DNA from: Henningerozyma blattae CBS 6284
Taxonomy: Eukaryota; Ascomycota; Saccharomycetes; Saccharomycetales; Saccharomycetaceae
Direction: 5' to 3'
Assembly: GCF_000315915.1 (NCBI RefSeq)
Contig: NC_020193.1
Span: 793,920-857,919, forward strand
DNA: 64,000 bases
The notes beneath the pieces were generated by a model. It searched no databases and had not been told where the DNA came from. It saw only the letters and a program-made list of their open reading frames with translations. Position numbers and translations under genes: made by a program. How positions within the stretch are numbered: the first letter of the stretch is position 1; every line of letters starts with the position of its first letter. Below, in pieces: positions 9,898-18,883 of this stretch.

Positions 9898-11415
9898 ATG
9901 TCGTTCCAATTCAACGAAAAGTTGTTTGCGGAAAAGGGTTTCAACGAGGTATTGAAGGAGAAATTATGTAAAGCCTTAAACTCGTTCTCTAAACTTGACA
10001 TATTGAAGAGTGAGATTCAGGTTTATGAGTTGGAATTTGAAAGGATGCCTGAGTTTGAAATCCTAGATTTGAATGTGCAGCCTGTGGATTTGAATCAAAC
10101 AAAACCAGTGTTGAAAGCCATTTGTAAGATTGCGTGGCAGGATATTTCGATAAAGATTAAGACTGAAATAGAATCTAATCTATTATATCTCTCTATTAAG
10201 AACCAGCCTGAATTTATCCAACCTGAGATTAATTGTAACGATTCTTTTGATTTGCCCATTATAATGAATTTCAAGCGAATCCAATTCAAATCTATAATGA
10301 ATTGCTTTGTCAAGCAAAGTGGGGTCGGAATTACATTCAATGATGTGATATTAGATTTTCAATTTGATTGTTCAATCAAATTCTTACAAAACACAATAAC
10401 GAAAAGATTGAAGAATTCCATGAATGCAGTATTCAAGAGTGTATTACCGGAGTTGATCTTTTCTATGTCACAAACTTGGTTTAATAAACACGATGAAAAT
10501 GAGAATTTATTGAGATTGGGCAAGGCAGAGGAGCAAGAAGAGCTAATAAATACCAAGTTTGAAGAGAATGAGATCAACGAACTATCTCCAGTAAACATGT
10601 TGAAATTGTCTACTATTATATCTTCAAGACAAACGTTATCATTGAATTCCATTAATAATTCTACACGTTCAGTGAGAAATCCCTTTGAATCATTCGGCTG
10701 TATCTATAGAGCTAATCTACCCATCTTATTATCACGATTACCATCTTTAAATAACGCCTTTTGCAAAGATGCAAATAATACTTTGATGGGTATAGTCAAG
10801 GGAGGAGATTATGATAGTAATCGTAATTTATCGATGTGTTCGATAAATAGTAATAGTAGTAGTAATGGGGGTGGCAGTAGCATGACACGTATAGATGAAA
10901 ATCAAATCCATCAAAGTGTGGTGGAAACAAACAGTTACTCACTGGAAGATATCATTGGCATTCAAAACAAATTATATGAAAGACAGATTCACGGTGACAC
11001 AAAAGTGAAGCCTAATCGTCGTAAAATCAGACTCAGTAGACGTCGCCATCAAGAGCAGGTACAAGAACAGGTACCTTCAATTGAGAAACCAACACTGGAA
11101 GAGCCGCCAGTAGTGGAAAGACCTCCAATAGAAAAAAGGGTCACGTTACCTCGGATTGCAAGTGCTTTGGTCGCCGACGACTGTTCGGCCGAACATAAAA
11201 TTTCGGCCGAGTCTCGTGATGGTGCAGCACAAGTGATGCGCCAGTTACAATGTTTCAAATTGCCAGACAAGTGTTTATTACATTACGAAGATCAACGAGG
11301 AAGCATAACAGGAAATGTTACAGGAAGTGCTAGTATCTTGCTGAAACTTCCTAGAGGCCAACCAGGCTGTGTATGGGGCGTGGAGACACATATGCCGCCG
11401 CCATACAATGCATAA
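9898..11415 (+). CDS. MDM34: ERMES subunit Mdm34 (SMP domain, PPPY at C-terminus)
   Basis: Mdm34 is the mitochondrial outer-membrane component of ERMES, the ER-mitochondria tether with Mmm1, Mdm10 and Mdm12 that transfers phospholipids. The start MSFQFNEKLFAEKGFNEVL and the next roughly 200 residues form the lipid-binding SMP domain, including GITFNDVILDFQFDCSIKFL. The remaining part is Ser/Asn-rich, then basic and Glu/Pro-rich. The very C-terminus carries PPPY (residues 500-503), the docking motif for WW domains of the ubiquitin ligase Rsp5, which is known to ubiquitinate Mdm34. It is 505 residues, somewhat longer than I recall for S. cerevisiae. It lies in the chromosome VII track after SKI8, as YGL219C does. 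Confidence 0.92.
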   Translation: MSFQFNEKLFAEKGFNEVLKEKLCKALNSFSKLDILKSEIQVYELEFERMPEFEILDLNVQPVDLNQTKPVLKAICKIAWQDISIKIKTEIESNLLYLSIKNQPEFIQPEINCNDSFDLPIIMNFKRIQFKSIMNCFVKQSGVGITFNDVILDFQFDCSIKFLQNTITKRLKNSMNAVFKSVLPELIFSMSQTWFNKHDENENLLRLGKAEEQEELINTKFEENEINELSPVNMLKLSTIISSRQTLSLNSINNSTRSVRNPFESFGCIYRANLPILLSRLPSLNNAFCKDANNTLMGIVKGGDYDSNRNLSMCSINSNSSSNGGGSSMTRIDENQIHQSVVETNSYSLEDIIGIQNKLYERQIHGDTKVKPNRRKIRLSRRRHQEQVQEQVPSIEKPTLEEPPVVERPPIEKRVTLPRIASALVADDCSAEHKISAESRDGAAQVMRQLQCFKLPDKCLLHYEDQRGSITGNVTGSASILLKLPRGQPGCVWGVETHMPPPYNA

Positions 11416-11438
11416 TTTTACATCATGGTTGTACAAAT

Positions 11439-11464
11439 CACGTGCGTATCGTTTATATCACGTG
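11439..11464. promoter_or_regulatory. Two CACGTG boxes 20 bp apart
   Basis: CACGTG occurs at 11439-11444 and 11459-11464, in the 168-bp gap between MDM34 and the YER034W-like gene. The spacing is two helical turns. Cbf1 and Pho4 bind this core; the second copy sits in the palindrome ATATCACGTGATAT. A TATATATTTG element follows. Confidence 0.45.
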
Positions 11465-11583
11465 ATATCGCGCGAGATTTATGTAACAGTATATATATTT
11501 GATAATGATCAACCACATTTCATAGCTCTTTTAATTTTTTTTGCTTTGCAATAAGGTAGACACACACATATAGCACGGCAATC

Positions 11584-12174
11584 ATGGACTATGCATCACA
11601 GAAGAATGACCGTCGCCGTCAGTTTCAAGAACGTCGTAGCCTTAAGGCACGCCACGAGACCCCTACAGCTCGCAAGCACCGTCTTCAAAACAGCGCCCAG
11701 AATAACGAAGAGCTTGTCCCACAAGAGGTCTTACTACCATCCAATGAATCTCGCTATGAAGAACTGGGCCAATTGGGTGATTCTTTAGAAGACTCTGAGC
11801 AGGCAGAGCATTTACGCACACGTGCCCGTGATGCAGCAGCAGCAGCAGAAGCTCGTTCACTTGAGCTCACCACAAATTCTACCCACAGATCTGTACCAGC
11901 TAAGAAGCAATTGGCTCAGTTGGATACTGCAGATCTGAATAATATACTACAAAAAGGAATGAGTGAAGGCGCTAATGCCAAATCAAATAGAAGTGTTAAT
12001 ACCAGTGCTAATGTCAATACAAGTACTGACGCTGATGATGGTGTAACCACCTCTACAACACGAAATACTCAAAAAATAATTAGCCCCTCATATGGTCCAT
12101 CAAGAACTTTCTACAAGCTAACTCAACTGCTTCCAAGCTTAATCCAGATCTCGAAGACGATCAAGATTTCCTAG
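11584..12174 (+). CDS. Uncharacterised protein, positional counterpart of YER034W
   Basis: The protein of 196 residues has a basic N-terminus (RRRQFQERRSLKARHE), an Ala run (residues about 82-90), a short conserved-looking block AQLDTADLNNILQKG and a Ser/Thr/Asn-rich tail. I do not recognise a domain. S. cerevisiae YER034W sits beside ARB1 in the same orientation and has a similar length (about 185 residues), so I infer orthology from position only. The end of the frame is suspicious. From about 12,103 a different frame encodes the acidic tail LNPDLEDDQDFLDTLL with a stop at 12186-12188, while the annotated frame ends in an unremarkable basic tail. A single-base indel near 12,070-12,110 would explain this. 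Codon use (CGC, CGT) looks more GC-rich than in its neighbours. Confidence 0.6.
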   Translation: MDYASQKNDRRRQFQERRSLKARHETPTARKHRLQNSAQNNEELVPQEVLLPSNESRYEELGQLGDSLEDSEQAEHLRTRARDAAAAAEARSLELTTNSTHRSVPAKKQLAQLDTADLNNILQKGMSEGANAKSNRSVNTSANVNTSTDADDGVTTSTTRNTQKIISPSYGPSRTFYKLTQLLPSLIQISKTIKIS

Positions 12175-12322
12175 ATACATTACTCTAGCATAATATTTTA
12201 TGAACTGTAGTAAGCCTATCTCTAGTCTCCGTTAGACTCAGTTAGCCCGTCATACCCCTCTTGTTTCTTCTATTATGTATAATTAACACAACTCACATAT
12301 ATTCTATACATCTACATATCAT

Positions 12323-14155
12323 CTACAAAACAACATTCTTGGCAAGCTTACTCTTATATTCCAAGATAGAACCATCCCATCTAGTAGCAGTCTTATGTTC
12401 TACCACAAAGATATCCTTAGCAATCTTATCTAATAATCTGAAATCGTGTGAAACAACAACAACACCACCATTGAATTCATTGATAGCGTCTGCTAAAGAA
12501 TCAATAGTAGGAATATCTAAACCATTGGTAGGTTCATCCAGTAATAAGACATTTGGTTGTTCTAAAGCCAATAATGCAAAAACAACACGAGACCGTTGAC
12601 CTTCGGATAGTGTACCCATCAAGACAGTTTGAGCTTCACCAGTCAAACCATACCGACCTAATTGACCTCTCCAGTATTGGAAATCTTGCGATATATTAGA
12701 ATACTTATCTCTAACAAATTCTAATGCACTCTTGGTTAAATCCAATTGATCTTGAGAATGTTGAGAATAAACACCCAATTTCACGTGTGTATGTCTAGAT
12801 ACACGACCAGATTGGGACATCAATTCACCAGTCATGATCTTTAATAATGTGGATTTACCAACACCATTAGGACCAACTAATGCAATACGAGAATCCATAT
12901 CAACACCGAAGTTCAAATGTTCATATAAGTTATTTTCAGGTTTACCATCATAAGAAAATGAAATATCATCAAAAGCTAAAACTGGTGGTGGTAATCTATC
13001 AACTTGTGGGAATCTGAAGGAAAAGACACGATCTTGAACGACTGGTTGAATCAACCCATCAGCCTCCATCTTATCCAAAATCTTTTGTCTGGATTTGGCT
13101 TGCTTGACCAAGTTAGCATATGTACCGGCAGATGCAATAAACTTCTTGATATGGGCAATTTCTTCTTGTTGTTTGTTATATTGCTTCATTTGATTGGTTT
13201 CCAATTCGGTTCTAGTCTTGATATAAGAATCGTAGTTACCACCATATTGAGTCAATTTTTGTAATCTCATATCCAACATATTTGTACAGACACCATTCAA
13301 GAAATCTTGAGAGTGAGAAACCAACACCAAAGTACGGTCGAATCTCTTCAAGTATTCTTCTAACCAAACACAGGCTTCTAAATCTAAATGAGCAGTTGGG
13401 TCATCCAGCAATAATAACGTTGGTTTCACAAATAAGGCCTTGGCAAGAGCAACACGCATCTTCCAACCACCAGACATATCTTTAGTCTTCTTCAAAATAG
13501 TAGTAGAATTGAAACCTAAACCAATTAAGATAACAGCAGCTCTACTTTCAAAAGTATCGGGATCTAAAGAATCCATTCTTTCATATAATGGATCCAATAA
13601 TTCAGATTCAGGACCTTCTTCCAAGACGATCTTTTCAGCTAAATCTTCCAATCTTTGTAATTCATTTTGAGCTTCTCTAACGACATATTCCAAGGCAGAA
13701 TATTCACTTGGTTCAGCTGGTTCATCTAACAAATAAATATCGATGTTTTCTGGAATAGGATATTCTCTATTGGCAATAGCTTTCAAAAATGTAGATTTAC
13801 CACAACCGTTTTCACCTAATAAACCATAGTGACGACCATAATTCAATTCTAAAGTAGAATCTTGAATTAATACTTTACCGTGGAATAATAAGGAAACAGA
13901 AGTTAACTTAATATCTCTAGATGTTTCCAAGGAAGCTAAAACACCGGTGGTAACACGATCAGAAATACCATCCTCATCCATTTGTAATTTCATCTTAGCG
14001 ATTTCTTTGGCAGCGACTTCAGCTTCATCTTCTTCTTCTTTAGATTCCTTTTTTTTACCTAGTCTTTTGACAGTTTTACCTTGAGCAGCTTTCTTAGCTT
14101 CTCTTTCAGCTTTCTTAGCGTCTCTCTTGGCTTTGGAGGCAGATACTGGAGGCAT
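12323..14155 (-). CDS. ARB1: ABC-F ATPase Arb1 (ribosome biogenesis)
   Basis: Arb1 is an essential soluble ABC-F ATPase that shuttles with pre-ribosomes and is needed for biogenesis of both subunits. It has also been linked to ribosome quality control. The 610-residue protein has a Lys/Ala-rich basic N-terminus and two nucleotide-binding domains. The first has Walker A GENGCGKST at residues 114-122, signature MSGGWKM and Walker B LLLLDDPTAHLD. The second has Walker A GPNGVGKST, signature LSEGQRSR and Walker B LLLDEPTNGLD. Between them is the ABC-F linker with IKKFIASAGTYANLVKQA. It ends KLAKNVVL like the S. cerevisiae protein. Convergent with the YER034W-like gene, as on chromosome V. Confidence 0.96.
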   Translation of the reverse strand: MPPVSASKAKRDAKKAEREAKKAAQGKTVKRLGKKKESKEEEDEAEVAAKEIAKMKLQMDEDGISDRVTTGVLASLETSRDIKLTSVSLLFHGKVLIQDSTLELNYGRHYGLLGENGCGKSTFLKAIANREYPIPENIDIYLLDEPAEPSEYSALEYVVREAQNELQRLEDLAEKIVLEEGPESELLDPLYERMDSLDPDTFESRAAVILIGLGFNSTTILKKTKDMSGGWKMRVALAKALFVKPTLLLLDDPTAHLDLEACVWLEEYLKRFDRTLVLVSHSQDFLNGVCTNMLDMRLQKLTQYGGNYDSYIKTRTELETNQMKQYNKQQEEIAHIKKFIASAGTYANLVKQAKSRQKILDKMEADGLIQPVVQDRVFSFRFPQVDRLPPPVLAFDDISFSYDGKPENNLYEHLNFGVDMDSRIALVGPNGVGKSTLLKIMTGELMSQSGRVSRHTHVKLGVYSQHSQDQLDLTKSALEFVRDKYSNISQDFQYWRGQLGRYGLTGEAQTVLMGTLSEGQRSRVVFALLALEQPNVLLLDEPTNGLDIPTIDSLADAINEFNGGVVVVSHDFRLLDKIAKDIFVVEHKTATRWDGSILEYKSKLAKNVVL

Positions 14156-15217
14156 TTTTGATTGATCTGATCGATATAATGATGAAACAACAGAGAAAAA
14201 GTGCGATTTTTAGAATTTAACTTTTTAAATGAAATAAAAATAATTTAAAATTAAAATTAAAATTTGATATTAATTTTTCAAAATTGGTGATGCGATGTGA
14301 AAACTTTTCCTTTTTCCTCCTAGAATTTTCAAATTTTTAAATTTTCCCGAAATACTACAGGAGTTTGGAATACTATGATTTTGAAATACTCAAATTATTA
14401 TCATCAGGTACGAAATCTCAAGCTGGATAAATGGAATGTACAAAAGTTTTGTTACATTTCAATCTGCTTGCGGAACTATTTACTTTCTAGAATTTACTTT
14501 CATGAATAATATTGTACATGGAAATGTATTTCATTATTGCTTTTTTTCTTATTATTCGTATATTGGAATGAAAAAGTAATCAGCAAAAAAAAAAGAAAAA
14601 AAATTACGTCATTACTGGTGTTCCACATATGATTCTATTGGCTTTAGAGAATAGAGAACTCGTCACTTACTTTTAAATGTTAGAATTTCGAGGTTATATT
14701 GTTAAGTATTATATTTATACCTAAATTGAATATTGTAAGCTGATCATAATTGTCCTAGGGTTATGCAAGAAACTTTACTTAAGATATTTGATTATATTTT
14801 TGAAATCAATGAAATCTATAAATAAGCAATCTTGTAATTAATAGAAATTATATAGTGATAACTTACAAAAATAGCAAGATTACTCTATAAGACAATATAT
14901 TATGTAGTGCGCATAATTTTTGTTATAGTTCCCTTATAAGCCATGCAAGTAATCTTAACACATTGTAATGGCATACTTGAATATTCTTTATTTAAATATT
15001 TATACCTACAAAAGTATCATCAACGTCATCATTATATTTAATTTTGTAGAATAGTTCTTGTTCCTTCCCTAATCGATGTTACCCTACCTGACAAAAAATA
15101 CTAAATGAAAAATATAAGCGATTCATAAAAAAAGTTCCACAAGATTTGTAAAACAAATGCGATTAGATTAGTATAGAAAACTCAATTAAATTGGTATAGA
15201 CATCTTAAACAAGTGAA
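14156..15217. other. Divergent promoter region of ARB1 and COG1
   Basis: 1.06 kb, AT-rich, between two divergent start codons. Apart from the RRPE/PAC-like pair near ARB1 I see only poly-A/T runs. No RNA gene or convincing reading frame. Confidence 0.45.
14272..14297 (-). promoter_or_regulatory. RRPE-like and PAC-like pair upstream of ARB1
   Basis: The minus strand has TGAAAAATT (14272-14280), close to the RRPE motif TGAAAAATTTT. Eleven bases away the plus strand has GCGATG (14292-14297), the core of PAC (GCGATGAG). Both lie 117-142 bp upstream of ARB1. Paired RRPE and PAC are typical of ribosome-biogenesis genes. Neither match is full length. Confidence 0.4.
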
Positions 15218-16573
15218 ATGAGTAACGAAGGAATAAGTCAAGAAGTGATTGAACTGTTTGAGAATGAGAATATAAACTCTATTCGGGATTATCATAATGA
15301 ATTAAATCATAAAGTTTCGAAGTTAAAGATTCAGTTAGATAAAGAATTATTAAACAATTATAATGAAATTTTAAAAGTTACTGAATCATTTGACAGTATT
15401 TTGAATAGTATGAAGATTGCAGATAATCAATTCAGATCCTTATGTTTTGATGACGAACAATTCAAATTGAATAAATTAAAGGAACCTATATTAAATAAAT
15501 TAAATTTATCTGAGGAAGAAAAAAATGAACTAAAAAGGCAAGATGAGATTGATTTAAATAATAACAACGAAAGTTTACTTGTACTCAAGTTAGCAGATTG
15601 GTCATTTGTCATTGACGAATTTATCGATTGTATCAATAAGAATAATGCAATGCTTCAACATGATACCGAGGGGAACAACAACAACGCCGGTGGTAGTTCT
15701 ACGAATAATTTGATGTCTTCACAAGAGATTCCCAAGATTGTATTTGAAAAAGTGAATCAAATGTTTTGCAACCTAGAAAGTGATATTATTTCGAAGATAA
15801 AAAATAATGGCGAATATTGTCAAGTATTGAATAAAAGTTGTTCTAAATTTTTAAAGAATGTGGAAAAAATGGAAATTACAAATTTTGACATCAATCAATT
15901 GACAAATAAGCAATGGATCGAGATGTATAACATCCTACATTTGGATGAATATCCATGGGACCAAGATAAAAAATTACACGAGAGAGTCATCGACAAGATC
16001 TTTGATAAGTTATTGATCACCCAGCGTGATATAAATATACTTTTGAAATGTACCAATGAACCAATTATAACTCAATTTATTAATAGTGAAGAATTTAAAA
16101 AAAGGTTAGCTATCAAAACTCGTGATGATTTACAAATCCAGTTAACTAGATTGGAACGTGTTTTGGCAGAGAAACCTGACGGCAAAGAAAAACATGAAGG
16201 AGAGGATATTTTATACCCTTATGATAGTAATCGTATGCCTGATGTCAAGACTATCTTAAACAAAGCCAATTTAAATTCTAATGGATTGGGTAATTCCCAA
16301 AGATCACAATGTCATGAATTAATTATTAAATTACTAGAGTTATTGAAACGGTTGAAAGATTTGAATGAAACTGATGATGAAATTATTAATAAACTGGAAC
16401 GTTTACATAAACAAATGTTAGATACTACTCAATCTAAAAATAAAGAGCACGTTGTGACAGGCGAAACTATGGATCATGTGGTGGCTCAAGTCTTAAGTCG
16501 CTACCAAAATCATCAATTTTCCAACCTGCTAGAAAAGCAATTGGTGCAATTACAAGATTTGGCTGGGCATTGA
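15218..16573 (+). CDS. COG1: COG complex subunit Cog1
   Basis: Cog1 scaffolds lobe A of the conserved oligomeric Golgi tethering complex, which captures retrograde vesicles within the Golgi. The 451-residue protein is Lys/Glu/Asn-rich and begins with a predicted coiled-coil region (residues about 5-75, ELFENENINSIRDYHNEL and following heptads) that matches the N-terminal helical bundle of Vps51-like COG subunits. No catalytic motif is expected. Identification rests on this N-terminus, a length near the S. cerevisiae protein (417) and tandem position before SDT1/PHM8, as YGL223C-YGL224C. Confidence 0.75.
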   Translation: MSNEGISQEVIELFENENINSIRDYHNELNHKVSKLKIQLDKELLNNYNEILKVTESFDSILNSMKIADNQFRSLCFDDEQFKLNKLKEPILNKLNLSEEEKNELKRQDEIDLNNNNESLLVLKLADWSFVIDEFIDCINKNNAMLQHDTEGNNNNAGGSSTNNLMSSQEIPKIVFEKVNQMFCNLESDIISKIKNNGEYCQVLNKSCSKFLKNVEKMEITNFDINQLTNKQWIEMYNILHLDEYPWDQDKKLHERVIDKIFDKLLITQRDINILLKCTNEPIITQFINSEEFKKRLAIKTRDDLQIQLTRLERVLAEKPDGKEKHEGEDILYPYDSNRMPDVKTILNKANLNSNGLGNSQRSQCHELIIKLLELLKRLKDLNETDDEIINKLERLHKQMLDTTQSKNKEHVVTGETMDHVVAQVLSRYQNHQFSNLLEKQLVQLQDLAGH

Positions 16574-16895
16574 TGAAATAATAATAATAATATAATAATA
16601 TGGTAATATCATAATAATAGTAATACTATAACCATATAATAATATGATACTCAGTGGCCACTATTTCACACCACACGCACGCCTCAGAACACGCACCAGC
16701 GCGTCCCGATTCGGCCAGATCGTAGAATGACGTCGCCGCATTCCAGCCGTAACCAGCACGGGGCTCGGAATTACCCAATCGGATCGCTCCGTCGGAGTTA
16801 CGTGAGGCAGTGATATCTTAAGTCATATTTTGGTGTTTTCAAGGATAACGTATAAATACTCGAGTACTATACTAAAAGCCTAGACGTATTTTTTA
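16574..16895. promoter_or_regulatory. SDT1/PHM8 promoter with a GC-rich islet
   Basis: The first 80 bp are AT-rich. From about 16,665 to 16,815 the sequence is strikingly rich in G and C for this genome, with many CG dinucleotides. It contains TGACGTCG (CRE-like), a CCAAT box and TTACGTGAG. It has no reading frame and no tRNA fold. I read it as a dense cluster of binding sites. Confidence 0.4.
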
Positions 16896-17981
16896 ATGAT
16901 TCATAGTTCGTCCCGCTCACGTGTTAGTTCGATGACAACCCTACAATTTACTAAACAAATTCCTGTCTCCAAGTTGAGACAGTTCACATACCCAATAGAT
17001 TCCAACGATGCCAAGTTAACTTACAGACAAAAGATTGAAGGACAATTGAAATTGAATACAGCTCATTTGGATTCCTTGGATTATCCAGGGTCTAAAGTCA
17101 CTTTTGATATAAACCAATCTCTCATTGCTAAGCAAGATCCGAATAACAGGATTTTTTATTTTGATATTGATAACTGTCTATATAAGAAATCGACTCATAT
17201 ACAGGATTATATGCAGTTGGCTATTATCAACTATCTAATCCATGAAGTTGGTTTGAATGAGAAACATGCTATGGAAATAAACAGCTCATATTATAAGAAG
17301 TACGGTCTTGTCATTAAAGGTTTGGTTCAGTTACATCATGTGGATGCCTTAGAATATAATAGAATGGTGGATGATTCTCTACCGTTGCAAGATTTGTTGA
17401 CTCAAGATATAAAGTTACGTAATTTCCTGATGCAGTTGAGAAGCACCTGTAAATTTAACAAGTTTTGGTTATTCACAAATGCATACAAGACTCATGCATT
17501 AAGAGTGATCCGTATTCTTGGTATTGCTGATCTGTTTGATGGTATTACTTACTGCGATTATTCCAAAGATGATGCCTCGCAATTCATTGCCAAACCTGAT
17601 CCACGATTTTTCGAGAAGGCAAAATTACAAAGTGGATTAACAGATTGGAACCATGCTTGGTTTGCCGATGATTCTTGGATCAATTTAAACGAAGCCCTAA
17701 GACTGGGCATTAATCATGTGGTCAATGTAAACGAATTAACCACTACGCCTCCCTTAATAAATACTTTGGTTCAATTAAATGACACATTAGACGATCAAAA
17801 AGATGTGCTGGTCGATACTATCACTGTAGACTCTTCCATGTCTTTATCTTCAATGCCATATTCTGATGAATCCACAACAACGGTGGAGGATGTGCAGGAA
17901 TCTCACGAATTACCGGAGAATGCATTTGTAGTCAATGATTTGACACAATTGAAAGAAGTGGTTCCCGAATTGTTTAATTAA
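16896..17981 (+). CDS. SDT1: HAD-family pyrimidine nucleotidase, Sdt1/Phm8 type
   Basis: Soluble nucleotidase of the haloacid dehalogenase superfamily. S. cerevisiae has two copies from the genome duplication: Sdt1 (pyrimidine 5'-nucleotidase) and Phm8 (phosphate-starvation induced, nucleotide and lysophosphatidic acid phosphatase). HAD motif I is FDIDNC, motif II is LFTNAY, and the motif III/IV region is KPDPRFF with FADDS. The insert VDDSLPLQDLL and GSKVTFDI resemble Sdt1, while AKLQSGL resembles Phm8; position fits either. I write SDT1 with low commitment. Two in-frame ATGs exist, at 16896 and 16932. The second gives 349 residues. A CACGTG lies between them, which suggests that the second ATG starts the main product. 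Confidence 0.85.
   Translation: MIHSSSRSRVSSMTTLQFTKQIPVSKLRQFTYPIDSNDAKLTYRQKIEGQLKLNTAHLDSLDYPGSKVTFDINQSLIAKQDPNNRIFYFDIDNCLYKKSTHIQDYMQLAIINYLIHEVGLNEKHAMEINSSYYKKYGLVIKGLVQLHHVDALEYNRMVDDSLPLQDLLTQDIKLRNFLMQLRSTCKFNKFWLFTNAYKTHALRVIRILGIADLFDGITYCDYSKDDASQFIAKPDPRFFEKAKLQSGLTDWNHAWFADDSWINLNEALRLGINHVVNVNELTTTPPLINTLVQLNDTLDDQKDVLVDTITVDSSMSLSSMPYSDESTTTVEDVQESHELPENAFVVNDLTQLKEVVPELFN
16918..16923 (+). promoter_or_regulatory. CACGTG box between two candidate start codons
   Basis: The Pho4/Cbf1 core CACGTG lies 9 bp before the ATG at 16932 and within the frame opened by the ATG at 16896. PHM8 is a Pho4 target in S. cerevisiae, so the site could be regulatory if transcription starts downstream, but its position is unusual. 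Confidence 0.35.
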
Positions 17982-18883
17982 TATTAGAGCATCTATCTAT
18001 AGAGAACGCTTAATATTTGCATTTACAGGTTAGTTTGTTTATTTTTTACCTTATATACATGTATATATATATCTCATCTACCTCATCGATATTATATACT
18101 TTAATGTTTTTTTACTCCTTTATCAGCATATCCATTTATAGGCTATTTATATGGGGTCGTTTTTGGAAACCTTTCCTGTGATAGCGCCACCCGTCTTACC
18201 ACTTACAGTAACTATTTCCCTAAACAGTCACCTAAATAAAAAACCCGAAATCCCGTTGGAAACTGTTAAAATTTAACAGAATTGAACATTTTCCCAGTTT
18301 CGGCAATTCTGTATTACCAAATAATTACCCCTCCCTGCGCCTATTTCTAAGACAAATTTCTGAACTGTAATCTGCAAATATATCTTATTATAGGAAATTC
18401 GATTGGGACAATGGTTGAATAATTTTCTTAAACCAAAAAAAAAGAAAAAAATTAGAAATTAAAAATAATACAAATTATAGGCTAATAGAATGAATGAATT
18501 AATAATAAGAGCATAACAGCGACAGATCCATCAAGACTGGTTACTACCGAAACTAGTATTTTTATTCATAGGAAAATATATACTAATACCTCGTTTTTCA
18601 TTCGTTGATTCTCTTACAAAACACGTTTTATTTCGAACGGAAAAACTGCACACTTTTATACAACCACTCATCTAAACCAATAGAATAAATAACTTTAATT
18701 GAACTGTATCGTTTTTGAATTGTTTCTCATCTCTTTTTTAAGGCTACTTAACAAAGATTTTGTACTTGGTTTTCTATACTTACTTCACTCTCTTTCACTC
18801 CGCCAAGACCCATCATCATATATTTATTTGTTAAAACTTTTCAATAAAGTTTGCACTTGGTGTATCGTTATTTTCGCCTAAAA
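17982..18883. other. GLN3 upstream region
   Basis: 0.9 kb with AT-rich DNA and poly-A/T runs. A slightly GC-richer patch lies at about 18,155-18,230. There is no ATG in the 100 bases before the GLN3 start. No conserved gene or RNA seen. Confidence 0.4.

Noticed and set aside
18851..18883. 11-codon upstream extension of GLN3
   Set aside because: It starts with TTG, not ATG. Two ATGs at 18884 and 18887 in good context follow, and the extension has no conserved content.
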